DNA of 64,000 nucleotides from Phaeosaccion multiseriatum (taxonomy: Eukaryota; Ochrophyta, other classes), in the NCBI GenBank assembly GCA_965112735.1, contig OZ218953.1, positions 3,968,001 through 4,032,000 on the forward strand. The letters run 5' to 3'. The notes under the pieces were generated by a model. It ran no database searches. It worked only from the letters and a program-made list of their open reading frames with translations, and was not told where the DNA came from. Shown here in pieces: positions 15,519 to 25,824 of the stretch (positions are counted from its first letter, which is position 1; each line of letters starts with the position of its first letter). The position numbers and the translations under genes are program-made.

Positions 15519-18500
15519 CTAGGGCCCCCTGCTCATCTCTACCTCAGCGCTGGCGCTCGGCGGGAGGGCAGGAGGGGGGAGGCAGCCGCTGGGCAGAGGC
15601 AAATGCGAAGGCGCGAGTGGAGAAGGAGAAGAGGAAGAGGAGGAAGAAGAAGAAGAGGAAGAAGAACAAGAAGAAGCAGAAGATGTGGGAGGCGTGGCCG
15701 CCGTCGCCTGGGGGGACGAGAAGCTGAGATGCTTTTGGGCACCCACGCCTCCACCCACACCCACACCCCCACCCGCACCCGCACCCGCACCCACACTCTT
15801 GAGTTTGAGCTTTGATGCCTTGCCAGTGGACTTGGGTTTCCTTCTCGGCGTGCCACAGATTTCGCAGTTTTTGCTTGTCAGGGGGTTGTGGAGGGTGCAG
15901 GTGGTACAATCCCAGTGGAGGACTGCTTCGATTGTTTGCGATAAGAGTCAAGAAAGGAAGAGAGGGAGAGGGAAGGGGAGGGAGAGGGAAGGGGAGGGAG
16001 AGGGAAGGGGAGGGAGAGGGAGGGAGAGAGCGAGAGGGAGGGAGAGGGAAGGGGAGGGAGAGGGAAGGGAAGGGAGAGGGAGGGGGAGGGAGGAGAGGGA
16101 GAGAGAGGGCGAGAGAGAGAGCGAGGGACGGAGAGAAAAGGGTTCGAGTGTGAGGTACAGGCGAGAAGAAGGGCAGGAGAAGGAGGAAGGGCAGGGGCAG
16201 TAGGAGGAGAAGGGAGGAGGGCCTTTCGACCACACGGCGGGCACACGATACACAACACACTCAACACGTACACCCAACACGCGCACCTACGCCTACCTAC
16301 CTGGACGCGGAGACGGGTCCACTGAAGAATCTGCCGCATCCCTGCTGCTCGAGGCATCTCCCAACGTCATGTCAATCACTTCCGCCACACACCCTCCCCC
16401 CCCCCCTCCTCCTCCCTCCTCTCTTCCGGCTGCTGTACCACCACCAGCTGCGGCTGCTGTTGCTGCACTTGCCAAAATGGCCTCTTTCTGGGCAAGAAGA
16501 CGCTGCAGAATCGGCGGATGCTTGTCGCAGGGCATGGCAGTGGATGGCGGCAGTGGATGAGGAACAATCGCTTCATGCTTGCGCTCTCTGCCGGGCTGCT
16601 GTATCACCAACTGCCCCTCTTGCTGGTACGGATTGTGCGGCTGCCGTGGAGCCTTGCCGCTGCTCGTCACGCCATACGGGTTCCGAGGGTTGGTCGTGGC
16701 TTCCTCAGTGGTGGTTGTCGCTCCTTCCTCTGCCTTATCACCAACTGCTATCCCTGCATCACCAACAGCTACTACTGTTTCAGCCAATGCCGCTGCTGTA
16801 TCACCAACTTTTGCTGTTCTTTCACCACCTGCTGCTGTTTCACCAACTGTTGCTGCTACTGCTGCTGTATCACCAACTGCTACTACTGTTGCTGGTGCTG
16901 CTGTATCACCAACTGCCGCCCTATGAGCCTTATGAGGTTGTGAGCCGTGCAAATGCGAGTTCCCTGCGCTGTGCAAGTCAAGCCTGGGAGAGCGCTCATC
17001 TCCTTCGCCAGACACAGGCATAGCAGTTCGTGATACAGAGCTAGAGCTGCCCACGCCTGCCTCATCTACAGCAAGCTGGTGATACAGAGCTGGGCGCCCC
17101 TACCCCGTCCGTCCCCTGGGCAGCGGCCCTAAAGGCACAACTAGCCCCCTGGCCACCGAGCCCGATCTCATCGGCAGAAGTTGGTGATACAGCAGGAGCA
17201 TCAGCAGTAGTTGGTGGTGCAGCAGCAGCAGCAGCACTCGCAAGGCGTCGCTTCTTTCCCTCTGCGATGAGTCTGCTGACCCTCCGAGCATCTCCTGGGG
17301 AATGCTCGGCAGAGCCTCACCTGTAGGCACACTGGGGAGTGGAAGGAGGGAGGGAGGGGGGTGGGGATGGCAGTAGACAGACGGGCCAAGATAAGGGCCA
17401 AGATAAGGAGCAACAGGCGGACGGCAGGAGATGGAGGGGAGAGACAAGAGCAAAGAGGGTATGAGAGAGGAGCCCATAGAACCGAACAAGAGGGCATGGC
17501 AAGACGCAGTGATGAAAGACGGCAGAAGCCCCCCCCACTCTCTCCCTCCTTCCCTCCTTCCCCCCCTCCCTCCCCTCCCCCCCCCACCCACCTGCGTTTG
17601 AAGGCTGCCTCACTCCTGCGGCTCCTGTCATCCATCTCCTCCTGCTGGGCAACTCTGCGCAGCACCTCCTTGCGAGTGCAGCGGTCGGACTCCACCTGAG
17701 CGAGCGAGAGAAGACACAGCAGAGCACGAGGAGGAAGACAAGGAGGAGAGGTCAGGACAAGAGTGTTCACGAGAAGTGACCGAACCGACACAAATGACAG
17801 AGCAGAAGGAGGGAAGGAGGAGAGGACACGACGAGAGAGAGAGAAAGACACAGCAGCGGGAGGAAGGAAGGGGGACGACGAGTGGGAGCGGCGCAAGACA
17901 CACAGCCCACTCCCCTCCCTTCCACTCCTCCTCCCCTCCCTTCCACTCCTTGTCCCCTCCCTTCCACTCCTCCTCCACTCCCTTCCACTCCTCCTCCCCT
18001 CCCTTCCACTCCTTGTCCCCTCCCTTCCACTCCTCCTCCCCTCCCTTCCACTCCTCCTCCCCTCCCTTCCACTCCTTGTCCACTCCTTTCCACTCCTTGT
18101 CCCCTCCCTTCCACTCCTTGTCCACTCCCTTCCACTCCTTGTCCCCTCCCTTCCACTCCTTGTCCACTCCCTTCCACTCCTTGTCCCCTCCCTTCCACTC
18201 CTTGTCCCCTCCCTTCCACTCCTCCTCTCCTCCTTTCCACTCCTTGTCCCCTCCCTTCCACTCCTTGTCCACTCCCTTCCACTCCTCCTCCCCTCCTTTC
18301 CACTCCTTGTCCCCTCCCTCCCTCCCTCCCTCCCTCCCTCCCTTCCCCCCCCCCTCTTACCTTGTCGAGCTCCACGTCCACCACGGTTTTATAGTTGGTC
18401 AGCCTGCGCTTGAGCTCGACATCGGATCCTCTGCTGTTGAGTTGGAGGCGATCGCACTCCTTCTGAAGCCGCTTCTTGTCCAAGCCTGATGGGTTGCCTC

Positions 18501-19355
18501 GCACCTTCACAATGTTGTGTCACCAGGTTGGGTCATCAGGTTGGGGGGGAGGGGGGGACGGGGGAGGGTGGTTTGAGTGTGGGTTTAGATGTTAGGGAGG
18601 GGGAGGGGGGGGCAGTGGTCCTTCTGTCTCCCAAGTAGATAGAGCAGGGCCGCACTCCCCCTCCCCCCCCCTCACGGACGGACCAAAGCCCTACAGATAA
18701 GACATGGGCGAAACATGGCAAAAGAGACAGAGGATGAGCTAAATTGCAACCCATTACTTCACACCTAAGATTACCTTGTCTTGCGCTGTCACACGTCTTC
18801 CCTGGTGCTGCTGCTGCTGCTGCCCCCACACACTGGCGCCTCCGCCTCCTCCTCCTCCTCCGCCTCCGCCTCCGCCTCCTCCTCTGCGAGTGGTGTATCC
18901 CTGACGTTGTTGTTCGTCCTCGAAGTCGTCATCCTCCTCGCCGCCCTCCTGCCCCTCTTCATATGCATCGCTACTGTCCCCCCCCCCCCCCTCCTCCTCC
19001 GCCTCCTCCGCCTCCTCCGCCTCGCTCCCTGCGTGGTCATTCCTATCCCACTGGCCACAGTTGCCGCCCGGTCTTGCCCTCTTTCGAGACAAAGGAAGAT
19101 TAGGAGCAAGGCTGGCGCCGGACTCCTCGGTTTGTTGGTCGCTGCCGCCCGTCTTCTTTCTCTTCTCAGCCCCGTTGCCCTTCCCCCTTTCTTCTTCTTC
19201 TTCCTGAGCAGCTTCTCCCGAGCCTCAACCAACATGTGTCACTTGAGCTCAATGAAGTTGGCCGTGAAGAACTCCAGCACCCTATTGTTCAATCGAAAGA
19301 GGACAAAGCCAAGCACAAAGGCGTCTGGAGGGGAGAGAGGAGAGAGGAACACACA

Positions 19356-19395
<40 letters not shown>

Positions 19396-19752
19396 TTGAC
19401 GAAAGAGGCCCATCAGATCTCTGAGAGCCTGCCTGCCTGCCTGGCTCACACCTTCAGCCCTCCCCCCTCCCCTGCCTAGCTCACACCTTCAGACCCTGAC
19501 CGCCCACGGGGTTTTTGCACGCGGGGCACTTGGCATTCGAGAGGGACTTGTCCTTCAGGTACGTGCGGATGCACTTGGCGCAGAAGGAGTGCTCGCAGGC
19601 CAGCACCATGGGCGTCTTGTACTCTTCCGTGCAAATGGCTCTGTTCAGTTGTGTCGGTGTGTGCGTGTGTGAGAAGAGAGAAAAAAGAAGGAAAGGAGAG
19701 CAGAGAAGATTTTCCCCACGCACCAAGTGAGCTCACTCTGCCACTCCTGCAT
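15519..19752 (-). CDS. RAD18-like E3 ubiquitin ligase: RING, SAP and RanBP2-type zinc finger
   Basis: Multi-exon minus-strand gene; several joints unresolved. In order: a short first exon from ATG 19752; a RING exon 19640-19487 (AICTEEYKTPMVLACEHSF then CAKC and CPAC, i.e. C-x2-C partner, C-x-H, C-x2-C, C-x2-C; the first zinc Cys must come from the preceding exon); a short exon about 19325-19235 (RLNNRVLEFF, like the RAD18 region after the RING); an acidic, Gly-rich exon about 19200-18775; a SAP DNA-binding exon 18504-18361 (GLDKKRLQKECDRLQLNSRG); exon 17695-17592; low-complexity exons with VGDTAA-type repeats (about 17330-17070 and 17073-16302); and a last exon 15927-15519 with a RanBP2-type zinc finger (WDCTTCTLHN, then C-x2-C), joined in phase to VDPSPRP. 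RING plus SAP in this order is the RAD18 layout (PCNA ubiquitination, translesion synthesis). A RAD18 UBZ finger was not found and the C-terminal RanBP2 finger is atypical. A one-base frame conflict occurs near 17073. Confidence 0.6.
15955..16140. repeat. Purine minisatellite ([17 protein letters not shown]) in an intron
   Basis: Strand-asymmetric polypurine tract of repeated GGGAGAGGGAAGG and AGGGAG words inside the last intron of the RAD18-like gene (intron about 15928-16301). Such mirror-like purine tracts can form triplex DNA. Confidence 0.85.
17915..18345. repeat. 24-bp minisatellite plus (CCCT)n in an intron
   Basis: About 16-17 imperfect copies of a 24-bp pyrimidine unit containing CTTCCACTCC followed by either TCCTCCCC or TTGTCCCC, then a (CCCT)n run at 18314-18342. 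The array fills the intron immediately 3' of the SAP exon in the RAD18-like gene. It is open in all three frames on each strand, giving spurious ORFs of 170-247 codons. Confidence 0.9.
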
Positions 19753-19770
19753 GGCTCGGCGGATGGGCTC

Positions 19771-19816
19771 CAAGGGTACTTAAAGTAAACAACCTTGTTT
19801 ACTTTAAGTACCCTTG
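19771..19816. repeat. Perfect inverted repeat, 20-bp arms, 6-nt loop
   Basis: CAAGGGTACTTAAAGTAAAC (19771-19790) and its exact complement (19797-19816) flank the loop AACCTT. It lies 19 bp upstream of the ATG of the RAD18-like gene and about 140 bp upstream of the divergent DUF1279 gene, so it would fall in a 5' UTR or the shared promoter. It could act as an RNA hairpin or a binding site for a dimeric protein. Confidence 0.9.
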
Positions 19817-19953
19817 TGGGCTCAATGGAGAGAACGAGAAGGGTGCGATTGACAGCGATTTGAGGAAGTTGTTGACTTAATTACTCGGATGCCATTAACC
19901 CCCCCCCCCCTCTCATCTCCTCTCTCTCTCTTTCTCTACCCTCCAGGCCCTCC

Positions 19954-21213
19954 ATGTCTTGTATACGGGCTTTGTCCCGAAGACGGAGTAGTAGTTGCAG
20001 CAGCAGGTTTGTCGGACCTGTCCAAAAGAAGCACACAGATGCCCCACAGTGGCAGCCGCAGAGTTTTTACGCTGCGAAGAGGTGGAGGGTGCTCGGCAGT
20101 ATGCGCAGCATCAGTAGTAGCAACAGTAGCGGCAGCAGCAGCAGTAGTAGTAGCAACAGCAGCGGCGGTAGTACCAATATCAGGAGAAGCAGGCTTGAGG
20201 ACATGAAGAAGCAACAGGAAGAGGAGGACGCTCCCATGCCGGAGGGGGCGTGGGATAGGGTCAAATGGCTACGAACCAAGACGAAGACCATGTGGAAGCG
20301 ATACGGATTAGTATCAATCGGTGTGTACTGGACTATGTACGTGGGCGAAGCGGGCGCGTGCTTCTTTCTCTTCGACACTGGGTAAGTTTTTGGGGAGTAG
20401 CCAAGCTGGGAGAGGCAGAGGAAGAAAAGTAGGGCGCGCGGGGAGCGGGGAGGGGGTCAAGAGGGGGTGTGAAAGGGGTGGCAAGCCAGCATCAGCATTG
20501 TGTGATTCGCCCTCACGCTCGCTTCCTCACCACCTCCGTTGCTCCCGCGCTTTTCCCCTCTCGATGCGCTGCCCAGTCTGGTGGAACTACCAGCCTTCGA
20601 CCCAATACCGTACATTGATACCACCATCACGGGCATGTCCAACATCATGGGCCCTCTCATGGGAGCGGGGGAGGGGCAGGCGGAGCAGATGGCGGCCGAG
20701 TATTCGGGTCGTCTTCGTCAGGTGGTGCAGGACAATCCACAGGCGAAGAACGCCATGTACGCCTTCGGTACGTGGATCAATCGAATTCCTCGTCCCGAAG
20801 TATTCACGCACACGTTCGGCCGGAAGAAGGCTGCCAACCCCTCTTCCCCCGTCCCAACCCCTCGCCCCGAAGGATGAAGATGGGGCTTTTCCCGGGCCTT
20901 CTATACTACTTGGATGTGCTGATGTCCGTGCTGCTGCTTCTCCTCCCCCCCATTCACCCCCCCCCCCATCTCAGGTATAACCGAGCTGTCTGAGCTGGTC
21001 CGGTACCCACTGGTGATTCTACTCACCCCGGCAGTAGCTCGTGCCTTGGGAAGAGCGCCTCCCAAGGGCGGCTCCACCAGCACAGGCAGGCCCGTGGCGC
21101 TGGAGAATCCCAGGGAGGTGGCTCAGAGGAAGAAGGAGGAACAGCGGGTATTGAAGGCTGAGGCGGCCGCCGCAGCCGCAGTAGGAGGAGAGCAGGGGGG
21201 AGCAAAAACATGA
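19954..21213 (+). CDS. DUF1279 (FAM210-like) organelle membrane protein
   Basis: Three exons, 19954-20381, 20577-20767 and 20975-21213, give a 285-residue protein. Joints are phase 2 (FDTG|LVELP) and phase 1 (YAFG|ITELS), both with GT-AG introns and unbroken conservation. The DUF1279 core starts at about residue 120 with YGLVSIGVYWTMYVGEA (first membrane segment) and ends with YPLVILLTPAVARALGR (second membrane segment), the pattern of FAM210A/B and related proteins of mitochondria or plastids. The N-terminus is Arg/Ser-rich, consistent with an organelle presequence, followed by a poly-Ser stretch (CAG/AGT repeats) and a charged segment. Family members influence organelle translation and metabolism in animals; the algal role is unknown. 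The start is the first ATG of the frame. Confidence 0.75.
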
Positions 21214-21447
21214 GAAGGAGGAGCAGACAAGTCAGCAGAGAGGAGATAGCGAAGGGGGCGCCTCCCTTCCCGTCTTGCTCAAACAAACTAGAGTCTTTTT
21301 TTTTTTTAAATGGGTTTTTGCTATTCCCGTTGCAACCAAGTATTCTATTGTGCCTCGCGCCGTGCTTTCCTCCAACTACATACGAGACGCTATTCCCAGC
21401 GCCAGCTTTCTACACTTTACCCCCCCCCCCCCCCCCTCCTCCTCTCT

Positions 21448-22714
21448 TCACCGGTCCCCCCCTTTCAAAGGTTCCACGGTATCCACCAAAACCAGGCTCT
21501 GGTGCCCATCCTCGCTCTGCTCCTCCAACTCCCTTCTCCCCCGCAGGTGATACTCCTTCCCCTCCTCCTCGTTGAACATCCCCCCTGCGCCCCTCCCTCC
21601 CCTTGCTCCTCCTTTTCTCCGCGGTGGGGTGCCTTTGTTGGGGCCATTCTTGGTCCCACCCCTGCGTGTGGACTGATGGCCGTTACCTCCTGTTATGCCG
21701 CCGTTCCCAAGACCATCCCTCTGCATTCCCTCCATAGTGTTGCTGTAGTACCCACTGCCGGGACTGCCGCTGCCCTGAAGGTATCCATTCGACCCCGCTG
21801 CGTCACCGGAGTCTAACCCGGCACTCCACAGCATCTCCCGGATGTCTTCATGCCAGCACACTGCGCGGAGAGAGAGAGAGAGAGAGACGATAAATGGATT
21901 GAGGGTTCAGTTGCCTTGCTGCTACAACACTACAGTCCCCAATACTTCCCCTGGCCGCACTACTCTTGCCCTCTCCGCCATCCACTACTCAATGCTCACA
22001 CACCTTCTGCTGGGGTGTGGTGGCCGTTGTTCCTGGCCAGCGGGTCTGCGCCGCGCATGAGGAGTGCTTTCATGGTGTCTCTTTGACCCCACCTGTTGGA
22101 AAAGCCGACCGAGCAACACAGCAGGGAAAGAGATCAATCCACTGCCTCGAAGACGCCTGAACAACAGAAGCGCTGCTGTACACACAGACAAGCATCCTCG
22201 TCACCGCGTCCACCATCATTTCAAATGTCCCTCTGCTCAGCGACTGCCCACCTGGCGGCATGATGACAAGCCGTATCCCCGTCATCATCTTTGTTCTCGA
22301 TGTCTACTTCGCCTGTGTCTAAAAGGGCCAGCAGGCAGGACACGCGCCCTCTCTGTGCGTGGAGGTAGAGCAAGGTAGAAGAGAGAGGTGAGGAGAAAAT
22401 AGAGGGAGATGAGAAGTAGGGGAAAGAAGACACAGAGGTTCCTCTCCAGACATTTGCGCTGCACAGGTTACTAAACATCTTCGCACCTGAGCTGCAAAGT
22501 GAACTCCGCTGGGATGCGGGCTTCGGGGGCTCCGGCTATGGACCAAGGAGGGCTGCTGAGAGAGACCCTGCCTCAAGAGCTCTGTTTCTCCGTCAGCTAT
22601 AAGCCTCAGAATCTTCTCACCGCTGGTGGACAGGGGGTTATGGTATTGGCCACCATAGCTTAGAAAGTCACCAGGCTGCTGTTGCTGATGCTGCTCCTCG
22701 TGCGCGCGGAACAT
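21448..22714 (-). CDS. Ankyrin-repeat protein
   Basis: Four exons on the minus strand, 22714-22487, 22352-22252, 22092-22004 and 21860-21448, encode 276 residues. All joints are in frame. About three ankyrin units are visible: VHFAAQ|RGRVSCLLALLD, GDTACHHAAR|WGQRDTMKALL and MRGADPLARNNGHHTPAEVC, each with the helix-turn-helix and loop signature, followed by WHEDIREMLWSAGL. The N-terminus is Gln-rich and the C-terminus Gly/Arg-rich and probably disordered. Ankyrin domains mediate protein binding; no catalytic domain is present. The intron 1 donor GTGCGAA and intron 3 donor GTGTGTG are non-consensus but fit the frame. Confidence 0.75.
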
Positions 22715-22989
22715 GATCCGCCGTTGCTATCGTCGCTACCTTGTTGCTGTTGCTGCTGTGGCACTACTGCTGCCCCTCCTCCTGTCGTACTGCTTTCTTG
22801 TCGTTGAGGATTCCATGAAGAAGTCAACGGCGTCCCTCTTCTTTCTGTTCCATGACGAAGATGAGTGGCACCATGGCAAGGAAGGGAGAAGTCGGAGTTA
22901 CGGTGGAATGTTCCGTTCAAAAAAAGGGGGACAACGCTCACGATCCACCGTTGCACAACAAGTCTCTCGCCCTCTCTATCTACATCTAT

Positions 22990-22991
<2 letters not shown>

Positions 22992-23054
<63 letters not shown>

Positions 23055-23063
23055 CTCGCTCTC

Positions 23064-23099
<36 letters not shown>

Positions 23100-23182
23100 G
23101 CTCTCTCTCGTCTCTTCTCCCCCCCCACCTCTCTCTCTCCTTCTCTCACCTCTCCTCTCTCCCTCTCTCTCTATCTCGCTCT
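22992..23182. repeat. (CT)n microsatellite
   Basis: Long CT dinucleotide tract with scattered CCCT, GCTCT and CCCCCCC interruptions. On the other strand it is a (GA)n polypurine tract. Confidence 0.95.
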
Positions 23183-23899
23183 CTCTACTTCCCACGCAGC
23201 AAATAAAAGAGTTGAGGGGTAGTCGAGGGGGTAGGGAGGGGAGTCGGCGGACGGGAATTTGTTGACTTTTACAACCCTTACGTATGCTCTTGGGGGGGTA
23301 GAGAGGTGCAAACGTCCGCTGCCATCTGTCTACTCATTTTTTTTTGTTTTTTGTGCATTTGCCCATTTTTTCATTCAGCCCTCCGATCACCCCTTCCCTC
23401 CCGTGCATGGTTTCTCTGGCCCCTGATAGCCAGAAGCCAGCGCGACAGTAGCGAGAAGCGTCCATTTGACGTGGTGCATCACCCCTTGACTTGGTGCATC
23501 ACCCCTCCCCACCTGGCTGGTTGCTGCACTATTGCACAAGGTAGCACAGGGGGAAGCAGTACTCTGGAGCTGTTCATCTGAGGGTGTGGGGAGAACTAGC
23601 ATACATCGATATGTACCAGGCGGACTCGCGAGAGTTAGCCGTGTGTGTGTGTCTGTGTGTCTCCATGCGTGTGTGTGGGTGCGTGCGTGACAGCTGGTGA
23701 AGTGAGCCCGAGAAGCCACAAGCCACAAGCCAGAGGTGGCCTACGGCCAGCCAGAGAAACCATACACAGGGCGAAATTCATCGAGCGCCAGCGGGGTGGC
23801 TCACGTATCCCCTCTCAGGGGGGTTGCTAATGTTGGCGTCAGCCGGCTTGTACCGGGCCCTGGAATAAGCGCAAGTGAATGAGATGAGTTGAAAGTTGA

Positions 23900-24208
23900 G
23901 TACGTGAGTGAGTGAGCGAGTGGGTGAGTGAGTGAGTGAGTGAGTGAGTGAGTGAGGGAGTGAGTGAGTGAGGGAGTTAGGGAATGAGGGAGGGAGGGAG
24001 GGAGGGAGGGAGGGAGGGAGGGAGGGAGGGAGGGAGGGAGGGAGGGAGGGAGGGAGGGAGGGAGGGAGGGAGGGAGGGAGGGAGGGAGGGAGGGAGGGAG
24101 GGAGGGAGGGAGGGAGGGAGGGAGGGAGGGAGGGAGGGAGGGAGGGAGGGAGGGAGGGAGGGAGGGAGGGAGGGAGGGAGGGAGGGAGGGAGGGAGGGAG
24201 GGAGGGAG
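23900..24208. repeat. (GAGT)n passing into a (GGGA)n array
   Basis: About 20 GAGT-like units (23900-23985) change into roughly 56 perfect GGGA units (23986-24208), as if one tetranucleotide arose from the other by a T-to-G change followed by expansion. It lies in the 3' flank of the LPA1-like gene. Confidence 0.95.
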
Positions 24209-24331
24209 ATTGGGGCAGGGAGTGGTCCAAAGTCTGGTCTGGGACCGAAGCTCTGACCGTGTGGCCTTTAACACAGAAGTCAAGAGTGTAGTCTGGGGTC
24301 GAAGCTCTGACCGAGTGGGTGGCCTTCGTGT

Positions 24332-25480
24332 TCAAATATTCTTTACGTCCAGGCCCGCGTCGGCTCTCGATTGGACATCGCCCACTAGCACGTTCCAGGG
24401 GGGAAGACCCGAGCTGCGAGTGCTGATCCTGCCGTTCTTCTTGATGACCAAAGACAAGCCTTTGTCAAAGGGGTCGTCAATACCCTGCTTGATGGCGGCC
24501 TTAAACTCCAGGTCCACCCACTTTTGCCACCCATTGAGCACCACAGGAAGAGCAACGTGCGGCTGTCCAAGGACCATATTGTCCTCCTCAAAGGAGCTCT
24601 CTTCCCCAGTGGCCACTACCCCCTCCTCCCCCACTTTCTTGACCACCACGGGCACACACACAATATCACAGCTGGACAGTTCCTTCGAGAGTTGGCTTGC
24701 TTTCACAAGCGATTCCTGGACCCTCTCCTTAACACCAACCACGAGAACAACCCGCTTATCTCTTCCTCTGTCTCGCCGAAGGGCAGAGAGTGGAACGGTT
24801 GCTGCATCCCCGTCTAACTGGAGCCTCACATTCAATGACGCCAGCATTGCCCCTACCTCCATCCTCTCTAAGCGATTAGCTTTTGCGTCCATGTCTCTCT
24901 TCAAAAGCAAGCCGCTTCCAACAAACGCCCCCAAATCGATTGCAAGGTTCGTCAGCAGCTCACTCTCTGTCTGACCTTGACTCACACCTCCGTAGAGCGC
25001 AATGAGGCGCGTGAAAGACACAAGGAAGCCAATCAGGGAAGAGGCGGCGGCCGAGGCGCAGAAAAAGACGCGCACCGATCTGAAGGGCGACTCAGCTTCG
25101 GCCCGGAGCCTTCTCGCCCTTTCCTTCTCAAAATCGCTGTCCCGAGCCGCCATCCCCAGCGGCCTCAGACCGAAGCCTCTGCATCTGCTGTCACTGACGC
25201 CAATTCCCCTGCACCTGCTGCCACTACTTCTGCCCGCCTCTAAAGCTGCACCAAATCTAGTCAAGGAAAAGTCGCCAGAAGCCGTCGCCGAGCCTGCCAA
25301 TGATGCTGATGGCACGCCAAGCGCGAAGGGCTGTGTGTGCGGCGTAAAGGCAAAGGCATCCGTGAGAGAGAAGAGAACGGAGAGGACAAGCACGCAGACT
25401 TGTGCTCTTGCCGCGATTCCATCAGCCCCCATGATTCCTCCCTGGCTCTGCTGCAAGTTTGCACACTTGGTCCTTCGCAA
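24332..25480 (-). CDS. LPA1/REP27-like photosystem II assembly protein (DUF3493), plastid-targeted
   Basis: Single-exon 382-residue frame. After a hydrophobic signal-like segment (about residues 26-41) comes LTDAFAFTP, matching the A|F cleavage context of bipartite leaders for secondary plastids. From about residue 131 (SPFRSVRVFF) to about 215 the sequence has two hydrophobic segments separated by NLAIDLGAF and followed by RDMDAKANRLERMEVGAML, which resembles the DUF3493 region of LPA1 (Arabidopsis) and REP27 (Chlamydomonas), needed for PSII D1 synthesis or assembly. The C-terminal 150 residues look like the soluble part, without known motifs. Start: either the first Met or Met-17 just before the hydrophobic stretch. 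It is divergent from the ABC transporter gene, 344 bp apart. Confidence 0.7.
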   Translation of the reverse strand: MRRTKCANLQQSQGGIMGADGIAARAQVCVLVLSVLFSLTDAFAFTPHTQPFALGVPSASLAGSATASGDFSLTRFGAALEAGRSSGSRCRGIGVSDSRCRGFGLRPLGMAARDSDFEKERARRLRAEAESPFRSVRVFFCASAAASSLIGFLVSFTRLIALYGGVSQGQTESELLTNLAIDLGAFVGSGLLLKRDMDAKANRLERMEVGAMLASLNVRLQLDGDAATVPLSALRRDRGRDKRVVLVVGVKERVQESLVKASQLSKELSSCDIVCVPVVVKKVGEEGVVATGEESSFEEDNMVLGQPHVALPVVLNGWQKWVDLEFKAAIKQGIDDPFDKGLSLVIKKNGRISTRSSGLPPWNVLVGDVQSRADAGLDVKNI

Positions 25481-25824
25481 TGAGAGTTGCCTGGACGCAA
25501 AAGCCGGCCCTTTTGCGCCTTTTGGAGACAGAAAAGAGAAGACACAGGGGGCAATTAAAGCCGCAAGTCGCCCAGAAAGAGAGAGCTGGAACCGGAGAAC
25601 TCAACCCCTGGGCCCGTACTCAGCTCTCCTCAGTGTGCAATACGATAGGAAGGGAAAGAGGTGAAGACTGAAAAAAAACACGTAGGTAGGCTTCCGCCAA
25701 CACGTGACCTTCGTTGGGCTTCCCTTGGGGTATCCCAACCACGCCCACCTGAGGCTGCTTTCACCCCCTCTGCCCCAATAAAGACCCCCCTCTGCCCCAT
25801 TTCTTTCTTCTCTCTCAGCCCGCC
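25481..25824. promoter_or_regulatory. Shared 5' region of LPA1-like and ABC transporter genes
   Basis: The two start codons face away from each other across 344 bp. The region has a pyrimidine-rich stretch just upstream of the transporter ATG (TTTCTTTCTTCTCTCTCAG). No defined promoter element is claimed; the role is inferred from geometry only. Confidence 0.4.

Larger units (their letters stand above)
22715..24331. other. Intergenic, dominated by simple repeats
   Basis: It contains a (CT)n tract (about 22992-23180), (GT)n at 23640-23690, a (GAGT)n run at 23900-23985 and the (GGGA)n array at 23986-24208. Open frames here are all products of the repeats. No gene seen. Confidence 0.7.

Noticed and set aside
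15070-15522. 150-codon plus-strand ORF
   Set aside because: Starts with ATG but has no recognisable motif, spans a perfect hairpin and overlaps the end of the RAD18-like gene in antisense.
17767-18510. Repeat-rich ORFs of 170-247 codons (EWKGGDK, STPFHS and similar)
   Set aside because: Translations of the 24-bp minisatellite in an intron; they stay open because 24 is a multiple of 3.
24332-24974. 254-codon plus-strand ORF opposite the LPA1-like gene
   Set aside because: Antisense shadow; the minus-strand frame has leader, membrane segments and family resemblance.
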